Both the position numbers and the translations under genes were made by a program. The notes beneath the pieces were generated by a model. That model was not told the origin of the DNA. It made no database searches and worked only from the letters and a program-made list of their open reading frames with translations. A stretch of DNA of 49,338 nucleotides from Candidatus Rokuibacteriota bacterium (lineage in GTDB: Bacteria > Methylomirabilota > Methylomirabilia > Rokubacteriales > CSP1-6): the NCBI GenBank assembly GCA_003220615.1, contig QHTB01000147.1, positions 1 through 49,338 on the forward strand, given 5' to 3'. Positions within the stretch are counted from its first letter, which is position 1; each line of letters opens with the position of its first letter. Positions 1 through 7,527 of this stretch are shown here, piece by piece.

Positions 1-106
1 GATCCAGTTCGCGCGGCGTTTTTGTTTGTCCGCCGATGGCCGGCGGATACTCCGCCATCACGGCGGAAGCGACGACGGGGCAGCGCCCCGGAGGAAAGGT
101 TCAATC
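1..106 (+). promoter_or_regulatory. 5' leader of the cold-shock gene
   Basis: This stretch precedes the cold-shock start codon and holds no gene I can support. A purine-rich Shine-Dalgarno (GAGGAAAGG, 91-99) lies 7 bases before the ATG at 107. The reading frame stays open upstream to an ATG at 26, but that extension is arginine/proline-rich and unlike Csp proteins, so I treat it as untranslated leader. Cold-shock genes often have long structured leaders; whether this one acts as a thermosensor cannot be told here. Confidence 0.5.
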
Positions 107-307
107 ATGGCAACCGGACGAGTGAAGTGGTTCAACGACGCGAAGGGCTTCGGCTTCATCACCCAAGAGGGCGGCGAGGATGTGTTCGTGCACTATTCCG
201 CCGTGCAGGGACAAGGCTTCAAGAGCCTCGCCGAAGGTGATCAGGTCGAGTTCGACGTCAACCGGGGTCCGAAGGGGCTGCAGGCCGCGAACGTCCGCAA
301 GGTCTAG
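107..307 (+). CDS. csp: Cold-shock protein (CspA family)
   Basis: A 66-residue single cold-shock domain (OB fold), the normal length for the family. Both nucleic-acid-binding motifs are visible: RNP1 as KGFGFI (about residues 15-20) and RNP2 as VFVHY (about 29-33), together with the opening G-x-VKWFN. Such proteins bind single-stranded RNA or DNA in the cytoplasm and act as RNA chaperones. The start at 107 is chosen for its strong Shine-Dalgarno and because [10 protein letters not shown] is the canonical N-terminus. It is monocistronic and ends in a hairpin shared with the convergent SDR gene. The family assignment is certain; which paralogue it is, and whether it is cold-induced, cannot be told. 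Confidence 0.95.
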   Translation: MATGRVKWFNDAKGFGFITQEGGEDVFVHYSAVQGQGFKSLAEGDQVEFDVNRGPKGLQAANVRKV

Positions 308-328
308 CCAGAACGCACGCCGCGTGGG

Positions 329-356
329 CCGCTAGCGGCCGTTCGGCCGCTAGCGG
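329..356. terminator. Bidirectional hairpin between csp and the SDR gene
   Basis: A perfect 12-bp inverted repeat (CCGCTAGCGGCC and its complement, 329-340 and 345-356) with a GTTC loop. It lies 21 bases after the csp stop and overlaps the last codons of the convergent SDR gene, whose stop is at 350-352. There is no T-tract on either side, so intrinsic termination is inferred from position and stem strength only. Confidence 0.6.
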
Positions 357-1156
357 TAGTCACGCTCGGGTCCGCGCAGCGTCGTCCCGCCGTCCACCAC
401 GAGGACGTGGCCCGTCACGTAGCGCGCCAGGTCGGAGAGCAGGAAGCGGACGGCGTGACCGATGTCCCAGCCCGTCCCTTCGATGCCGAGGACGGAGGCC
501 TTCCGCCGCTGATCGCGGGCGGCGGCACTCATGCCCTTCTGATAGACCATTGGCGTGTACACGGGCCCCGGCGCCACGCAGTTGACGCGGATGCCATCGG
601 GGCCGTGATCCACCGCCATCGCGCGCGTCAACGCGATGACCGCGCCCTTCGACACCGAATATACCGTCAGCCCGCGCGGGCGCAGCGCGGAGATCGACGA
701 GACGTTGACGATGGCCCCGCCGCTGGCGCGCTTCATCGCGGGGATCGCGTGCTTGGCGGCCAGGAACATCGTGTCGACGTTGACCTGCATGACGTGTCGC
801 CAGTTTTCCTCGGTCTCGTCGAGGACGGTTCCGCGGCTGCCGATCCCCACGTTGTTGTCGAGGAGGTCGAGCCGGCCGAAACGATCGAGGGCGGCCTCGA
901 CCATGGCCGCACAATCGCGCGCTCGCGTGAGATCCGCCTGGACGGCGAGGGCCTCGCCGGGAAGTCCCGCGATGGTCTTCACGGTGTGCTCGGCGAGCGC
1001 GAGGTCCCGGTCCACGACGACGACGCGCGCGCCCGCCTTGGCCAGCAGGATGGCGGACGCGCGGCCGTTGCCGATGCCGTCGCCGGCCGCCCCGCCCCCC
1101 GTCACGATCGCGACCTTCCCCGCGAGCCCCCAGTCGTCCCGGGTGTCGAGATTCAC
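350..1156 (-). CDS. Short-chain dehydrogenase/reductase (SDR) family oxidoreductase
   Basis: A 268-residue classical SDR, probably NAD(P)-dependent and cytoplasmic. A Rossmann nucleotide-binding motif (TGGG...GIGNG) is at about residues 19-31, followed by an acidic residue (VVVVDRD) that favours NAD. The NNVGIGS segment matches the NNAG motif, the catalytic Ser lies in NVSSIS, and YSVSK is the Y-x-x-x-K pair. The C-terminal VTGHVLVVDGG is typical. Start is GTG at 1156 with a GGAGG upstream. It stands alone, divergent from alanine dehydrogenase, so the substrate cannot be inferred; FabG-like or alcohol/sugar dehydrogenase activity are both possible. Confidence 0.88.
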   Translation of the reverse strand: MNLDTRDDWGLAGKVAIVTGGGAAGDGIGNGRASAILLAKAGARVVVVDRDLALAEHTVKTIAGLPGEALAVQADLTRARDCAAMVEAALDRFGRLDLLDNNVGIGSRGTVLDETEENWRHVMQVNVDTMFLAAKHAIPAMKRASGGAIVNVSSISALRPRGLTVYSVSKGAVIALTRAMAVDHGPDGIRVNCVAPGPVYTPMVYQKGMSAAARDQRRKASVLGIEGTGWDIGHAVRFLLSDLARYVTGHVLVVDGGTTLRGPERDYR

Positions 1157-1237
1157 GCCTGCCTCCTCGCTTCAGCGTTGACTGCCGCGGGAAGAATCCG
1201 GCCAAAGCGTTTGCGCGTCAAGTCGGGTCGAGCGACA

Positions 1238-1260
1238 TAAAATATGCCCGAGCGGGGAGG
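1238..1260 (+). promoter_or_regulatory. Putative -10 element and RBS of ald
   Basis: TAAAAT at 1238-1243 is a good -10 hexamer in GC-rich surroundings, and GGGGAGG at 1254-1260 is a strong Shine-Dalgarno 8 bases before the GTG start of ald. I see no clear -35. Confidence 0.45.
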
Positions 1261-1268
1261 ATGCGACC

Positions 1269-2375
1269 GTGCGCGTGGGCGTTCCGAAAGAGATCAAGAC
1301 CTTCGAAAATCGAGTCGGCCTCGTCCCCGGCAGCGCGCGTGAGCTGACCCATCACGGCCACGACGTCCTCGTCGAGACGGGCGCCGGCGCCGGCAGCGGC
1401 TTCACCGACGACGCGTACCGGGCCGCCGGAGCGCGCGTGGCGAAGAACGCCGAGGAGGTCTTCGCCCAGACGGAGCTGATCGTCAAGGTCAAGGAGCCGC
1501 AGCCGATCGAAACCGCGCGGCTCCGTCCCGGGCAGGTGCTCTTCACGTATCTCCACCTGGCCGCCGACAGGCCGCAGGCCGAGGGGCTCATGCGCTCGGG
1601 CTCGACGGCCATCGCGTACGAGACGGTCACCGACGCGCGCGGCGGTCTGCCGCTCCTGGCGCCGATGAGCGAGGTTGCCGGGCGCATGGCCGTCCACGTG
1701 GGTGCTCACTATCTCGAGAAGGGCCAGGGCGGCCAGGGCATCCTGCTCGCGGGCGTGCCGGGCGTGCCGGCGGCGAAGGTCGTCATCCTCGGCGGCGGCG
1801 TCGCCGGAACGAACGCGGCGCGGATGGCGATGGGGATGGAGGCCTACGTCACCGTGATCGACCGGTCACTGCCCCGTCTTTACGAGCTCGACCTCCAGTT
1901 CGGCAGCCAGCTCCACACGCTGTACGCGACGGTCGAGAACATCGAGCGCGAGGTGGTGGCCGCCGATCTCGTCATCGGGGCCGTGCTGATCCCCGGAGCC
2001 TCGGCGCCCAAGCTGGTCAGCCGCGAGATGGTGCGGGCGATGAGGCCGGGCTCGGTCCTCGTCGACATTGCGATCGACCAGGGGGGCTGCTTCGCCACCA
2101 GCCGGCCCACGACGCTGGCCGAGCCGTCCTACTCCGAAGAGGGCATCATCCACTATTGCGTCACCAACATGCCGAGCGCGGTGGCCAGGACCTCGACGCT
2201 CGCCCTCAACAACGCGACGCTTCCGTTCGTGCTCGCCCTGGCCGACAAGGGATGGCGCCAGGCGCTCGCCGCCGATGCTCACCTCCGCCCGGGGCTCAAC
2301 GTCCATGCGGGCCGGATCATCCATCCTGCGGTGGCGCGAGACCTGAACGTCGAGCCGGGACCCGCTCCGGTGTGA
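1269..2375 (+). CDS. ald: Alanine dehydrogenase
   Basis: A 368-residue protein, the usual length of NAD-dependent L-alanine dehydrogenase, which interconverts alanine with pyruvate, ammonia and NADH. The opening ([19 protein letters not shown]) is diagnostic. The substrate-binding lysine lies in VKVKEP (about residue 75) and the catalytic histidine in YLHLA (about 96). The Rossmann motif [10 protein letters not shown] is at about 176-185, and the C-terminal [25 protein letters not shown] segment is intact. GTG start with a strong RBS. It is monocistronic and ends in a strong hairpin. In the cell it links amino-acid nitrogen to pyruvate and may be used for alanine catabolism. Confidence 0.96.
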   Translation: MRVGVPKEIKTFENRVGLVPGSARELTHHGHDVLVETGAGAGSGFTDDAYRAAGARVAKNAEEVFAQTELIVKVKEPQPIETARLRPGQVLFTYLHLAADRPQAEGLMRSGSTAIAYETVTDARGGLPLLAPMSEVAGRMAVHVGAHYLEKGQGGQGILLAGVPGVPAAKVVILGGGVAGTNAARMAMGMEAYVTVIDRSLPRLYELDLQFGSQLHTLYATVENIEREVVAADLVIGAVLIPGASAPKLVSREMVRAMRPGSVLVDIAIDQGGCFATSRPTTLAEPSYSEEGIIHYCVTNMPSAVARTSTLALNNATLPFVLALADKGWRQALAADAHLRPGLNVHAGRIIHPAVARDLNVEPGPAPV

Positions 2376-2377
2376 TC

Positions 2378-2404
2378 AGGAGGGGGCCGTTGCGGCCCCC
2401 TCCT
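2378..2404. terminator. Bidirectional hairpin between ald and pal
   Basis: An 11-bp perfect stem (2378-2388 with 2394-2404) and a GTTGC loop. It begins 3 bases after the ald stop and ends 14 bases before the 3' end of the convergent pal gene. The same stem type recurs at 22832-22860, so it may be a widely used terminator design in this genome. There is no U-tract. Confidence 0.65.
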
Positions 2405-2417
2405 CGGGTCTCTGCGA

Positions 2418-2978
2418 TCAGCGCGCCTTGATGCCGAAGTGGGCGCGGCGGTTCTGGGTCCAGCACTCCTCGGTGTGCTCACGGCACGTCGGCTGCTCCT
2501 CGCCGTAGCTGATGATCGAGATGCGGTTGGCCCGCACGCCGTGGGCGATGAGGTAGTTCATCGAGGCCTTGGCCCGGCGATCGCCGAGGGCCAGGTTGTA
2601 TTCGCTGGTGCCACGCTCGTCGGCGTGACCCTCGATCAGGACCAGATGGTTGGGGTTCGCCTTGAGCCACTGCGCATTGGTGTCGAGCACCGTCGCAGCT
2701 TCCGAGCCGATCTCGGCGCGATCGAACGCAAAGTGGATGTCCTTCAACTCGACCGCCGCAACGAACTCACGCGGGGACGGGCCCCGCCCCATCCCGGGGC
2801 CCCCACGCCCCGACCGGGAATCCGGGCCCATTCCCATGGCGGCCCCACCACTGCCGCCGTACGCCGACTCGCTCGAGACGCCGGCCTGCGCCGAGCCCGA
2901 TTGAGACGCGCAACCGGAGAGGATAAGCGCCACTACAGCCAACAACGTCACCATCGCCTGCCATCCCCGTCCGCTCAT
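2418..2978 (-). CDS. pal: Pal-type OmpA-domain peptidoglycan-associated lipoprotein
   Basis: A 186-residue lipoprotein. The signal peptide (MSGRGWQAMVTLLAVVALIL) ends in the lipobox LSGC at about residue 24. A Gly/Ser-rich linker then leads to an OmpA domain (about 80-186). The peptidoglycan (meso-DAP) binding signature is visible as IEGHADERGTSEYN and LGDRRAKAS, followed by the typical ISYGEEQP. Start at 2978 is chosen for the perfect AAAGGAGGAG ahead of it and the signal peptide; the frame is open further upstream but that extension is not a signal. It would sit in the outer membrane facing the periplasm. No tol genes are adjacent, which is unusual for pal and leaves open a Pal-like paralogue. 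Confidence 0.85.
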   Translation of the reverse strand: MSGRGWQAMVTLLAVVALILSGCASQSGSAQAGVSSESAYGGSGGAAMGMGPDSRSGRGGPGMGRGPSPREFVAAVELKDIHFAFDRAEIGSEAATVLDTNAQWLKANPNHLVLIEGHADERGTSEYNLALGDRRAKASMNYLIAHGVRANRISIISYGEEQPTCREHTEECWTQNRRAHFGIKAR

Positions 2979-3151
2979 GGCTCCTCCTTTGGCTTGTGCC
3001 GGCGTCATCGCAGACCGGCCCGAGAACAAAAAGGAGGAGGAAAATTGCACGGTGGATGCCGAGCCCGCCGCGGGGCCGGTTCTCTTGAAAATCGCGTGCT
3101 TGCGTTCTTCGAGGAGCTGGCGTCGAGGCCAGCCTGACACGGGGCCGTGCC

Positions 3152-4771
3152 TTACTTGAGCTCCCAGGGCGGCTCGACCGTCACGTTGAGCTCGAACAGG
3201 GTCGGGCCGCCGGCCTTGAATGCCGCGTCGAGGGCGGCCGGCAACGCGTCCACGCTGGCCAGGCGCTCACCCCGCGCGCCGAACGCGCGGGCCAGGGCCG
3301 GGAAATCGGGATTGGCGAGATCGGCCTCGCCCCAGCGCTGGAAGATCTCCTCTTGCAGCCACTTGATCGCGCCGTAGCGGTCGTCGTTCATCACGATGAA
3401 GGGAATCGGCAGTCGATACTTCACCGCCGTCGCCAATTCGTTCACCGAGAACATGAAGCCGCCGTCGCCGACGACGGCCACGACGGGACGATCCGGATTC
3501 GCGATCTTGGCGCCGATCGCCGCCGGCACCGCGTACCCGAGCGTGGCCGAGCCGACCGGATAGAGGAAGGTGCGCGGCGCCAGAACGGGGTACCTCCACT
3601 CCATCCAGTAATTGATCCCGGTCTGATCGTTCACGACGATCGCCTCGCGCGGCAGCGCGCGGCGCAGCGTCGAGATGAGACCGGCGACCTCACGCGTATA
3701 CCGAGGGCTCGCCGCCGTCTTGAGCTCGGCCAGGCGCGCCCGGTCCCACGCGCTCGTGGCGCGGCCCACGCCGAGCGTCTCCACGAGGCGCGCGAGGCCA
3801 TCGCGCGCATCGCCGACGATGCCAAGCTGCGGTTTGAACATCCGTCCGATCACGGTCGCGTCGAGATCGAGGTGGATGAGGGTCTGATCGGGTGTGAAGG
3901 ACAGGTTGAGCAGCAGGCCCTGCGTCGAGCGGGCCGCGAACCGACAGCCGACGGCGAACACGACGTCGGCCTCGCTGATCACGCCTTCGGCCGCGCGCTT
4001 GTTCGGGAGCACGGCGTGCCAGACGGGATCGTCCTCGGGCACGCTCCCCCGCCCCATGACGGTCGTGAGGACGGGAGCGTCGAGCCGTCGTGCCAGCGCC
4101 AGGAGCTCGCGCTCGGCTCCCGAGGCGATCACACCGCCGCCCGCGATGATGAGTGGACGCCGGGCGCGCTCGAGACGCCGCGCGGCGTCGGCGATCTCGG
4201 CGACGTGGCACGGCGGCCGGCGGCCATCACCGCGGCGCGTCTCCGCTTCGACGCTCGTCCCCAGGAAATCGTTCGGGATCGAGATCGCGATCGGCCCCGG
4301 CCGCCCCGTGCGGAGGAGATCGAAGGCCCCGGCGATCGTCGCCGGAATGTCGGCGGCCGACGTCAGCGTCTCGGCCATCCGGCACACTGGACGGAAGCAA
4401 TCGATCTGGTTCGGAACCTCGTGGAGCGCGCCGAGGTCGCGGCCGACGAGATGTGACGCGACGTCGGACATGATGATCACGACCGGGATCGAGCCCGCGT
4501 ACGACTCGACCAGCGGCGTGAGCGCGTTCGTTGCGCCGGGGCCGGTGGTGACGACCACGACACCGGGGCGGCCCGACGAGCGCGCGTACCCATCGGCCAT
4601 GAAGGCCGCACCCTGTTCGTGGCGCGCGAGGATGTGCGTGATGCCCGGCCGCCGCAGCAGGGCGTCGTAGATGGCGAGGTTGTGGACGCCGGGAATGCCG
4701 AAGACGTGGCTGACGCCCTCGGCGCGCAGCGCTTCGACCACCCAGTCGCCCCCGGCGAGCTTCGTCATCAC
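3152..4771 (-). CDS. ThDP-dependent enzyme of the acetolactate synthase large-subunit family
   Basis: A 539-residue three-domain thiamine-diphosphate enzyme: PYR domain about 1-170, central domain 190-325, PP domain 360-530. The cofactor-activating glutamate is in HEQGAAFMADGYAR (about residue 52), and the ThDP/Mg motif starts at GDGGF (about 437) and runs to the N of VMNDDRYG. It resembles acetohydroxyacid synthase and glyoxylate carboligase, but there is no regulatory small subunit (ilvN) or ilvC nearby, so valine biosynthesis is unlikely. It overlaps the previous gene by 4 bases (ATGA), so the two ThDP enzymes are translationally coupled and probably serve one pathway. The substrate is unknown; a 2-oxoacid decarboxylase or carboligase role is an inference. 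Confidence 0.85.
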   Translation of the reverse strand: MMTKLAGGDWVVEALRAEGVSHVFGIPGVHNLAIYDALLRRPGITHILARHEQGAAFMADGYARSSGRPGVVVVTTGPGATNALTPLVESYAGSIPVVIIMSDVASHLVGRDLGALHEVPNQIDCFRPVCRMAETLTSAADIPATIAGAFDLLRTGRPGPIAISIPNDFLGTSVEAETRRGDGRRPPCHVAEIADAARRLERARRPLIIAGGGVIASGAERELLALARRLDAPVLTTVMGRGSVPEDDPVWHAVLPNKRAAEGVISEADVVFAVGCRFAARSTQGLLLNLSFTPDQTLIHLDLDATVIGRMFKPQLGIVGDARDGLARLVETLGVGRATSAWDRARLAELKTAASPRYTREVAGLISTLRRALPREAIVVNDQTGINYWMEWRYPVLAPRTFLYPVGSATLGYAVPAAIGAKIANPDRPVVAVVGDGGFMFSVNELATAVKYRLPIPFIVMNDDRYGAIKWLQEEIFQRWGEADLANPDFPALARAFGARGERLASVDALPAALDAAFKAGGPTLFELNVTVEPPWELK

Positions 4772-6444
4772 ACGCCTCCCCTGACCGTGCGATCGATCGA
4801 CACGTCCACGAGACTCGGGCCTCGATGGGCGAGGCCATCGGCGAGAGCGTCGCTCAGCTCACCCGGCTTCTCGACGCGTACGGCCCGGACGCCCAGCGAT
4901 TCGGCGAGGCGCACGTAGTCCACCTCGGGCGCGGTGAGGTCCATGCCCGGGTAAAAACCCGTCTTGGCTCCAGCCAGGCCGAGCGTTGCCATGCCCGCCT
5001 TGAGGATCGCGTAGGACGTGTTGTTCGCCACGACGTAGGTGATCGGCAAGCCCTCGTGAGCGGCCGTCCACAGGGCCTGCGGCGCGTACATCACCGATCC
5101 GTCGCCGATCGTCACGACGACCTTGCGCCGCGGATCGGCGAGCTGCACGCCGATCGCCGCGCCCATCGCCCAGCCGAGCGTCCCCGTCTTCGAGCCGTAG
5201 AACGAGCCTGGCCGCCTGAACGGCAGATGGCGGAGGACGTGAGGCAGCGACGACGCCGACTCGTCCACGATGACGACATCGTCGGGCAGCAGGCCCGCCA
5301 GCGTGTGCATGAGATGCGCGGGCGAGATGGGCGCGCGCTCCGCCTCGGCCTCCGCGGCCGCGCGCGTTCGCGCCACGAAGTCGACGCGCACGCGCTCGAG
5401 TTGGGCGCGGCGGTCGGCCGCGGCGGCACGCTGGGCGTCCGACAACCGCTCGGCCAGCTCGTCGGCGATGAGCCGGAGCGTCGGAGTGATCGCGGCCGCG
5501 AACGCCAGATCGACCGGATAGCTTCGTCCGATCTGTCGCGAATCGTCGGCGAGCTGGATCACCGGAACGCCCGGGCGGAAGGGCGCGCCGGGCCCGTGAA
5601 GGAACCACGTGAAAACGTCGGCGCCGACGATGAGAATGACGTCGGCGTCGTCGAGCGTCTTCCTCACCGCCGGGACGCTCGGGTAAAGGCCGCCGCGCCA
5701 GAGCGAATGGTCTCCGGGGAAGTTCGTGCGCCGATAGATCGGCTCCCCGTAGACTCGCGCGCCGAGCGCTTCGGCCAGCCGCGTCAGCGCGGCGACGCCG
5801 TCGGGAGCCCGTCCGACACCGTCCCCGGCGATGATGAGCGGCGCCCGCGCGCCCGCGAGCAGGCCGCACGCTCGCGTGACGTCGGCCATTCCCGGAATGC
5901 CCGGCCGCTGGGCCGAGGGACCCTGCGTACGCGGCGCCGGTGCGTCGGTATCGTCCGTCATGAGATCCATCGGCAGCGAGAGGAACACCGGCCCGGTCGG
6001 AGGCGTGAGCGCGATCGTGACCGCGCGCCCCAGCACGCTGACCGCCTCGTCGGCGCTGCGGATCTCGTACGCCCACTTGGTGAACGGCTCGGCCATCTTC
6101 ACGAGGTCGCCGGCCAGGATCGGCTCGTGGACGAGCAGGCGCGTGTCCTGCTGACCGGCCGTGAGGAGCACGGGGCTGCGCGAGCGCGCGGCGTTGTGCA
6201 GGATCGAGAGCGCGTTGGCCAGGCCGGGCGTGACGTGGACGTTGGCGACGCCGACCTCACCCGTGGCCTGAGCGTACCCGTCGGCGGCGGCCACGACCGT
6301 GGCCTCCTGGAGCCCGACGACGTAGTGGAGCGCCGAGCCGTCGAGCGCATCCAGGAACGGCAGCTCCGTGGTGCCGGGGTTCCCGAAGAGGTGGCGCACG
6401 CCGGCCGAGCGGAGCGCGGCGATCAACGCGGCGGCAGCGTGCAT
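4768..6444 (-). CDS. ThDP-dependent decarboxylase, benzoylformate-decarboxylase-like
   Basis: A 558-residue ThDP enzyme of the same superfamily as its downstream partner but clearly a different subfamily. LFGNPGTTELPFLDAL at the N-terminus and LQEATVVAAADGYAQ (cofactor glutamate, about residue 47) follow the benzoylformate decarboxylase pattern. A histidine lies in VANVHVTPGLANA, where that family has its active-site histidine (about 70). The TAGQQD segment also matches. The PP-domain GDGSVMYA motif is at about 447. Benzoylformate decarboxylase converts a 2-aryl-2-oxoacid to the aldehyde and CO2. No mandelate or aromatic pathway genes accompany it, so the substrate is open. It starts 13 bases after the TAG of the extended PCYCGC gene. 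Confidence 0.82.
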   Translation of the reverse strand: MHAAAALIAALRSAGVRHLFGNPGTTELPFLDALDGSALHYVVGLQEATVVAAADGYAQATGEVGVANVHVTPGLANALSILHNAARSRSPVLLTAGQQDTRLLVHEPILAGDLVKMAEPFTKWAYEIRSADEAVSVLGRAVTIALTPPTGPVFLSLPMDLMTDDTDAPAPRTQGPSAQRPGIPGMADVTRACGLLAGARAPLIIAGDGVGRAPDGVAALTRLAEALGARVYGEPIYRRTNFPGDHSLWRGGLYPSVPAVRKTLDDADVILIVGADVFTWFLHGPGAPFRPGVPVIQLADDSRQIGRSYPVDLAFAAAITPTLRLIADELAERLSDAQRAAAADRRAQLERVRVDFVARTRAAAEAEAERAPISPAHLMHTLAGLLPDDVVIVDESASSLPHVLRHLPFRRPGSFYGSKTGTLGWAMGAAIGVQLADPRRKVVVTIGDGSVMYAPQALWTAAHEGLPITYVVANNTSYAILKAGMATLGLAGAKTGFYPGMDLTAPEVDYVRLAESLGVRAVRVEKPGELSDALADGLAHRGPSLVDVSIDRTVRGGV

Positions 6445-6457
6445 GCGCGCGAGGATA

Positions 6458-6853
6458 CTACGGCTTGCTGGTTTGCGTTCTCCGCATCACGTCCCGCGTG
6501 ATGTCGAGGCACACGCTTCAGGTCGCCGCGTGGCTCGTGAACGTCTGCATGTCGCCGCGCTCGGCCTTGACGTAGCAGAAGCGATTGTTCACGTGGCCGA
6601 CGTTCACGCACCCGCACGTGCACACGGCTCCGGTCAGCTTCTCCGGATGATCCGCCGCGAAACGATAGAGCGTGGCCACGTCGCCGCCCGTCGCGAACGA
6701 CGGAAGTTGACCGCGACGCACCGTCTGGACCTTGTCGCCGATCTCGTCGACCGTCACGGCACCCTGGCTCTCGCCGTCGCGGAGCCACCAGGCGCCGAGC
6801 CCGAGCGCCGTGCCGATGATCACGAGCGCGACGACGAGCACGCGGCCACTCAC
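6458..6853 (-). CDS. PCYCGC-family membrane-anchored protein, candidate selenoprotein with in-frame TGA
   Basis: The frame opens with GTG at 6853 and gives 111 residues to a TGA at 6518-6520. It then continues in the same frame for 19 more residues to TAG at 6458-6460 (131 residues if TGA is read as Sec). Residues 1-24 form a signal/anchor helix. Residues 61-95 match the PCYCGC family: C78-T-C-G-C82 in place of CYCGC, then GHVNNRFCYV (H87, C93). Family members end with an H-x-x-x-C-x-V-C-(L/I)-(D/E)-I motif; here the sequence is HAAT-TGA-SVCLDITRDVM, so TGA occupies the conserved Cys and gives U112-x-x-C115. A SECIS-like hairpin follows. Function is unknown; metal or redox chemistry outside the cytoplasm is inferred from the cysteines. 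Confidence 0.72.
6485..6503 (-). promoter_or_regulatory. Putative bacterial SECIS hairpin
   Basis: Reading the minus strand, CATCACG (6503-6497), loop CGGGA (6496-6492) and CGTGATG (6491-6485) form a perfect 7-bp stem. Below it, after a two-base internal loop, CTC pairs with GAG, and GCGT pairs with ACGC further out. The apical loop starts 21 bases after the TGA and has G as its second base. As I recall the bacterial SECIS pattern, a 16-37 base offset and a G in the first two loop positions are expected, so this fits. It lies inside the coding frame, as bacterial SECIS elements do. Confidence 0.6.
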
Positions 6854-6872
6854 GCGTCACGCCTCGATGGAT

Positions 6873-7328
6873 TCATGCGCTGCGCCTGAGCGGGATGCGG
6901 CGGTCGCCGAGCCGGAGCGTCCCGCGCCCGGTCGCCTCGTCGTACTCGGCGAGCGCCAGGAGCTGAAAGGTCGCGGCCCGGTTGAAGCGCGCGTCGACAT
7001 CACCCTCGATCCGGCAGTACGGCACGTCGCCACGGCCGAGTCTCACCGTTGTCGCCTCGACGTCCGCTTCGCTGCCGTCGTTGAGCACGACGTGCAACCG
7101 TTCGGCCCGTGGCTCCACTCGCGTGACCACCCAGGGAGCGTCCTCGACGACGACCGGAATGCGGACACGAGTCTGCAGGAAATAGCCCTGCCCATCCTTG
7201 CGCAGGTTACCGCGCAGGTTGGCCAGAATGCCGGGATGGGTGACCTGCACGTCGTCGTCGTACCAGTCCCCGTCCCGATCGATGCGGAGGTTGGGCAACG
7301 TCCAGCCCTCGGGCAGATTTTCGGTCAT
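6873..7328 (-). CDS. DUF1285-like protein
   Basis: A 151-residue soluble protein. The IDRDGDWYDDDVQVTHPGI opening and the RIPVVVEDAPWVV segment (about residues 58-70) look like DUF1285, a family of unknown role. The C-terminal part carries FNRAATFQLLALAEYDE and a short beta hairpin. I chose ATG at 7328 (MTENLPEGW); the frame opens ten codons earlier, inside repeat sequence, and neither start has a clear Shine-Dalgarno. It lies between the Memo gene, from which it is separated by a repeat array, and the PCYCGC gene, 19 bases downstream. Nothing here shows a specific activity. The family call is from memory of sequence pattern and is moderate. Confidence 0.6.
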   Translation of the reverse strand: MTENLPEGWTLPNLRIDRDGDWYDDDVQVTHPGILANLRGNLRKDGQGYFLQTRVRIPVVVEDAPWVVTRVEPRAERLHVVLNDGSEADVEATTVRLGRGDVPYCRIEGDVDARFNRAATFQLLALAEYDEATGRGTLRLGDRRIPLRRSA

Positions 7329-7333
7329 TGCAA

Positions 7334-7527
7334 CGCTCGGCGGGCCCTCAGCTCGCACCGCTGTTCGATCATTTCACCGCTCGCCACTCGGGACCATGTC
7401 AACGCTCGGCTCGGCCGCCGGACGGCCTCACCTCGCACTGCCACACGCGGCGCGCCTCAGCTCGCACTGCTTTTCGATCATTTCACCGCTCGCCTCGGCG
7501 CGCGGCGCGCCTCAGCTCGCACTGCCA
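7334..7527. repeat. Intergenic repeat array, family A (locus 1)
   Basis: Two copies of a roughly 50-base unit that begins TCGATCATTTCACCGCTCGC and ends with GCGCCTCAGCTCGCACTGCCA-type sequence. The first is interrupted by a stretch reading AACGCTCGGCTCGGCCG...CCTCACCTCGCACTGCCA, and a third partial unit lies on the left. The same sequence family fills 18592-18750. The array starts inside the last codons of the Memo gene: its stop codon (7512-7514) and final Gly-Ser-Ala-Ser are written in repeat sequence. No open reading frame of its own. Confidence 0.75.

Noticed and set aside
4825..6501. A 558-codon plus-strand frame opposite the BFD-like gene
   Set aside because: Same length as the real gene but low-complexity and Arg-rich; the minus-strand frame has full ThDP motifs.
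6423..6520. Explaining the PCYCGC C-terminus by a frameshift instead of Sec
   Set aside because: The family-like residues after the TGA are in the same frame as those before it; a shift into either other frame gives no similarity.
7334..7527. A CRISPR array in the family A repeats
   Set aside because: Units are degenerate, not separated by spacers of even length, and no cas gene is present anywhere in the window.
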